From positions 1 through 40,600 of the forward strand of contig CAYTVB010000017.1 of assembly GCA_964441735.1 (NCBI GenBank): DNA of 40,600 bases. The letters are read 5' to 3'. The translations under genes were made by a program, and so were the position numbers. The notes beneath the pieces are model-generated. The model saw only the letters and a program-made list of their open reading frames with translations. It had not been told where the DNA came from and searched no databases. The stretch comes from JASMTM01 sp964441735. Its GTDB lineage: Bacteria > Thermotogota > Thermotogae > Petrotogales > Kosmotogaceae. Position 1 is the first letter of the stretch; every line of letters begins with the position of its first letter. This document shows positions 38,936-40,600 of the stretch, piece by piece.

Positions 38936-40330
38936 TTATTCCTGATATCTGAAACTCGCGATGTATCTAACGCCCTGTCTGTATATGAAAATAGCTACAT
39001 AATCTCCCTGAGTAATATCTTCAACAAGCTTTTTATAATCCTCGAGTTTGTTTACCTGATACTGTTGTCCATTAATACTCATTCTGATTATAATATCATC
39101 CTTCTGAAGCCCAAGTTTTGAACCATAATTATCCGAAAGCATTTTTCTAACTATTACTCCATAGACTTCATCTGGAATTGACAATCTTTCTCTATCTTCT
39201 GGCAGAATTTTACCGACAATCATACCTATCTTACTGTCTTCATATCTTTCTTCATCAAGTTTGCCTTCTTCATCATCTTGACGACCTAATTCAATTTCCA
39301 GTGTTAACCTTTCCCCAAATCTATTTATAGTTAAGTCAACTGTAGATTCTGGTGGATAACTATGTACCACAGCAACCAGTTCTTCAAAAGTCGTTATATC
39401 CAGATCATTAACCTTTACAATCACATCCTGGGTTTTCAGTCCGGCTTTATCTGCGGGAGAATCAGCGATGACATCTGTTATTAAAGCACCAGATTCCACC
39501 TTCAATCCAATTGATCTTGCTGTATTCTCATCAACAGTTCTACCGTAAACACCAAGATAAGCTTTTTCAACCATGCCGGTTTTTATTAATTGATCGACAA
39601 ATCTCATAGCAAGATTGATGGGAATTGCAAATCCTAATGCTGAACCATACTGTGATGAAACAATGGCTGTATTAATGCCGACAACCTGACCATGAATATT
39701 TAGCAATGGCCCTCCAGAATTACCCGGGTTAATCGACGCATCCGTTTGAATAAGATTTGAATAATATCCATCCCCCATTGGTTTTTGTATCTGACGACCT
39801 TTTGCACTGATTACTCCTAACGTCACTGTATGCTGGAAACCCAGGGGGTTACCTATTGCAATTGCCCATTCACCTATATTAACCTTATCAGAATCACCAG
39901 TTTCCAGTATGGGTAATTCCTTATCTCCAGGATCAATCTTTATTACAGCAATATCCAGTTCTTCATCTCCTCCTATATACTTTGCATCATATTTATCACC
40001 ATCAAGCAATGTCACCGTTATTTTATCTGCGTTGGACACAACATGCTCATTCGTAAGAATGTAACCATCTTTATTGAATATGAAACCTGAACCCAGCGTC
40101 TCCTGTTTTCTCTTAGTTTCAGGTATCTCACCAAAAAATTTCTTGAAAAATTCTTCTGTAAAAGAATCAAAAGGGCTGTAAGCCTGTGTTGAAACAACAT
40201 CAATCTTTACGACAGATGGTGCGCATGCCTCAACCACATTTTCAACCGGATTCTTATAATCAGGGTTCACATATGCAATACCCGTAAATGCAAGCAAGAC
40301 AACAACTGTTAGTGCAAATAGCTTTTTCAT
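38936..40330 (-). CDS. htrA: HtrA/Deg serine protease
   Basis: Envelope quality-control serine protease and chaperone, 464 residues. Start ATG 40328-40330 has GGGAGGTG seven bases ahead and gives a signal peptide (MKKLFALTVVVLLAFTGIAYV). Trypsin-like domain with triad H96 (LTNEHVV), D126 (LDIAVIKI) and S205 (GNSGGPL). PDZ1 follows (AYLGVYGRTVDENTARSIGL... DVIVKVNDLDI, about 250-345). After it an acidic linker and a second, PDZ-like unit to the end (VIVRKMLSDNYGSKLGLQKDDIIIRM). Single gene with its own terminator; no CIRCE heat-shock operator is seen upstream. Confidence 0.96.
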   Translation of the reverse strand: MKKLFALTVVVLLAFTGIAYVNPDYKNPVENVVEACAPSVVKIDVVSTQAYSPFDSFTEEFFKKFFGEIPETKRKQETLGSGFIFNKDGYILTNEHVVSNADKITVTLLDGDKYDAKYIGGDEELDIAVIKIDPGDKELPILETGDSDKVNIGEWAIAIGNPLGFQHTVTLGVISAKGRQIQKPMGDGYYSNLIQTDASINPGNSGGPLLNIHGQVVGINTAIVSSQYGSALGFAIPINLAMRFVDQLIKTGMVEKAYLGVYGRTVDENTARSIGLKVESGALITDVIADSPADKAGLKTQDVIVKVNDLDITTFEELVAVVHSYPPESTVDLTINRFGERLTLEIELGRQDDEEGKLDEERYEDSKIGMIVGKILPEDRERLSIPDEVYGVIVRKMLSDNYGSKLGLQKDDIIIRMSINGQQYQVNKLEDYKKLVEDITQGDYVAIFIYRQGVRYIASFRYQE

Positions 40331-40600
40331 GTTCAACACCTCCCGCATATTTAACAACTTTGGTTACAATCATTAGACAAAAGGAGTTTTTTTCGAGTTC
40401 AAATTGACACTGCAAAATATAAAGTTATTTTCTTATATGACCAAATACAAGTGTATTCATTTTTTGCAAGTTATTTTGATAAAAATAGTGTGTTTAATTT
40501 TAAACGAAATTGTTCAATCATTTAAAAAAACTAACGTTTTGCAATGGTTGTGTCAAGTTACTGCTGTAAAAATAACCTGAATCCTAAAATAGGTTATATT
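40331..40600 (-). promoter_or_regulatory. Non-coding region upstream of htrA with candidate promoters
   Basis: 270 very AT-rich bases without a gene. On the minus strand, candidate promoter elements are TATATT near 40417-40422 preceded by TTGGTC at about 18 bases, TATAAG at 40432-40437, and a consensus TTGACA near 40551-40556 whose downstream -10 (TAGTTT) is poor. A weak stem ATAACCT/AGGTTAT (40572-40578 and 40591-40597) followed on the minus strand by TTTTTA may end a gene beyond the window. None can be fixed as the true promoter. Confidence 0.4.

Noticed and set aside
6..40562. The 11-mer TGTCAAGTTAC near both window ends (6-16 and 40552-40562)
   Set aside because: Each holds a minus-strand TTGACA -35-like box; two copies of an AT-rich 11-mer are not enough to claim a repeat family.
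40331..40600. CIRCE-type heat-shock operator before htrA
   Set aside because: No TTAGCACTC/GAGTGCTAA pair is present.
1..40600. CRISPR arrays, insertion sequences, prophage or attachment sites
   Set aside because: No regularly spaced repeats, transposase or integrase genes, or repeats flanking the two tRNA genes were seen.

Overview
The window is a dense, AT-rich bacterial chromosomal segment with no mobile elements, CRISPR arrays or rRNA. The order pfkA-pyk divergent from a small DUF2007 gene plus gcvT-gcvH-gcvPA-gcvPB, the pyruvate kinase signatures (NTSH, DLAGPKLRTG), the short 200-residue EF-Ts, strong Shine-Dalgarno (SD) sites and frequent TTG starts all point to the Thermotogota. Base composition and the cobalamin uptake operon suggest a Kosmotoga/Petrotoga-like member; genus is not certain from sequence alone.

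Layout. (1) 55-10363, minus strand: a long housekeeping run proS-ftsY-rrf2-coaD-tsf-[terminator]-pyrH-eno-[promoter]-rpsO-[terminator/promoter]-pnp-M16 peptidase, mostly with tiny gaps or overlaps. (2) 10471-11319, plus: a purine nucleoside phosphorylase, divergent from proS and closed by a bidirectional terminator. (3) 11422-13821, minus: pfkA-pyk. (4) 13967-18480, plus: DUF2007 gene and the glycine cleavage operon (all but the L-protein), then tRNA-Thr(GGT) with its own promoter and terminator. (5) 18721-21754, plus: two unplaced genes, a multi-PAS protein with no output domain and a helical protein of unknown function; this is the least explained part of the window. (6) 21745-27739, minus: yajC-secD-secF (starting at 28183), tRNA-Ala(GGC), an exported PLD-like protein, nadE and a HAD phosphatase. 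(7) 28373-36018, plus: frr-uppS-cdsA-alaS-mrnC-rlmB-mutL, tightly packed. (8) 36024-38884, plus: a cobalamin riboswitch followed by btuF-btuC-btuD. (9) 38936-40330, minus: an HtrA-type protease with its terminator, and about 270 bases of upstream non-coding DNA.

Together the genes cover translation (EF-Ts, ProRS, AlaRS, S15, RRF, two tRNAs), RNA processing (PNPase, Mini-III, RlmB), protein targeting and export (FtsY, YajC, SecDF), lower glycolysis (PfkA, Pyk, Eno), one-carbon supply (Gcv), NAD/CoA/UMP synthesis, lipid carriers (UppS, CdsA) and B12 uptake. The promoters fall into two groups: four genes are preceded by the same 9-mer TGATATAAT (extended -10, poor -35), while tRNA, rpsO and yajC promoters have TTGAAA/TTGACA/TTGAAT boxes at an exact 17-bp spacing.
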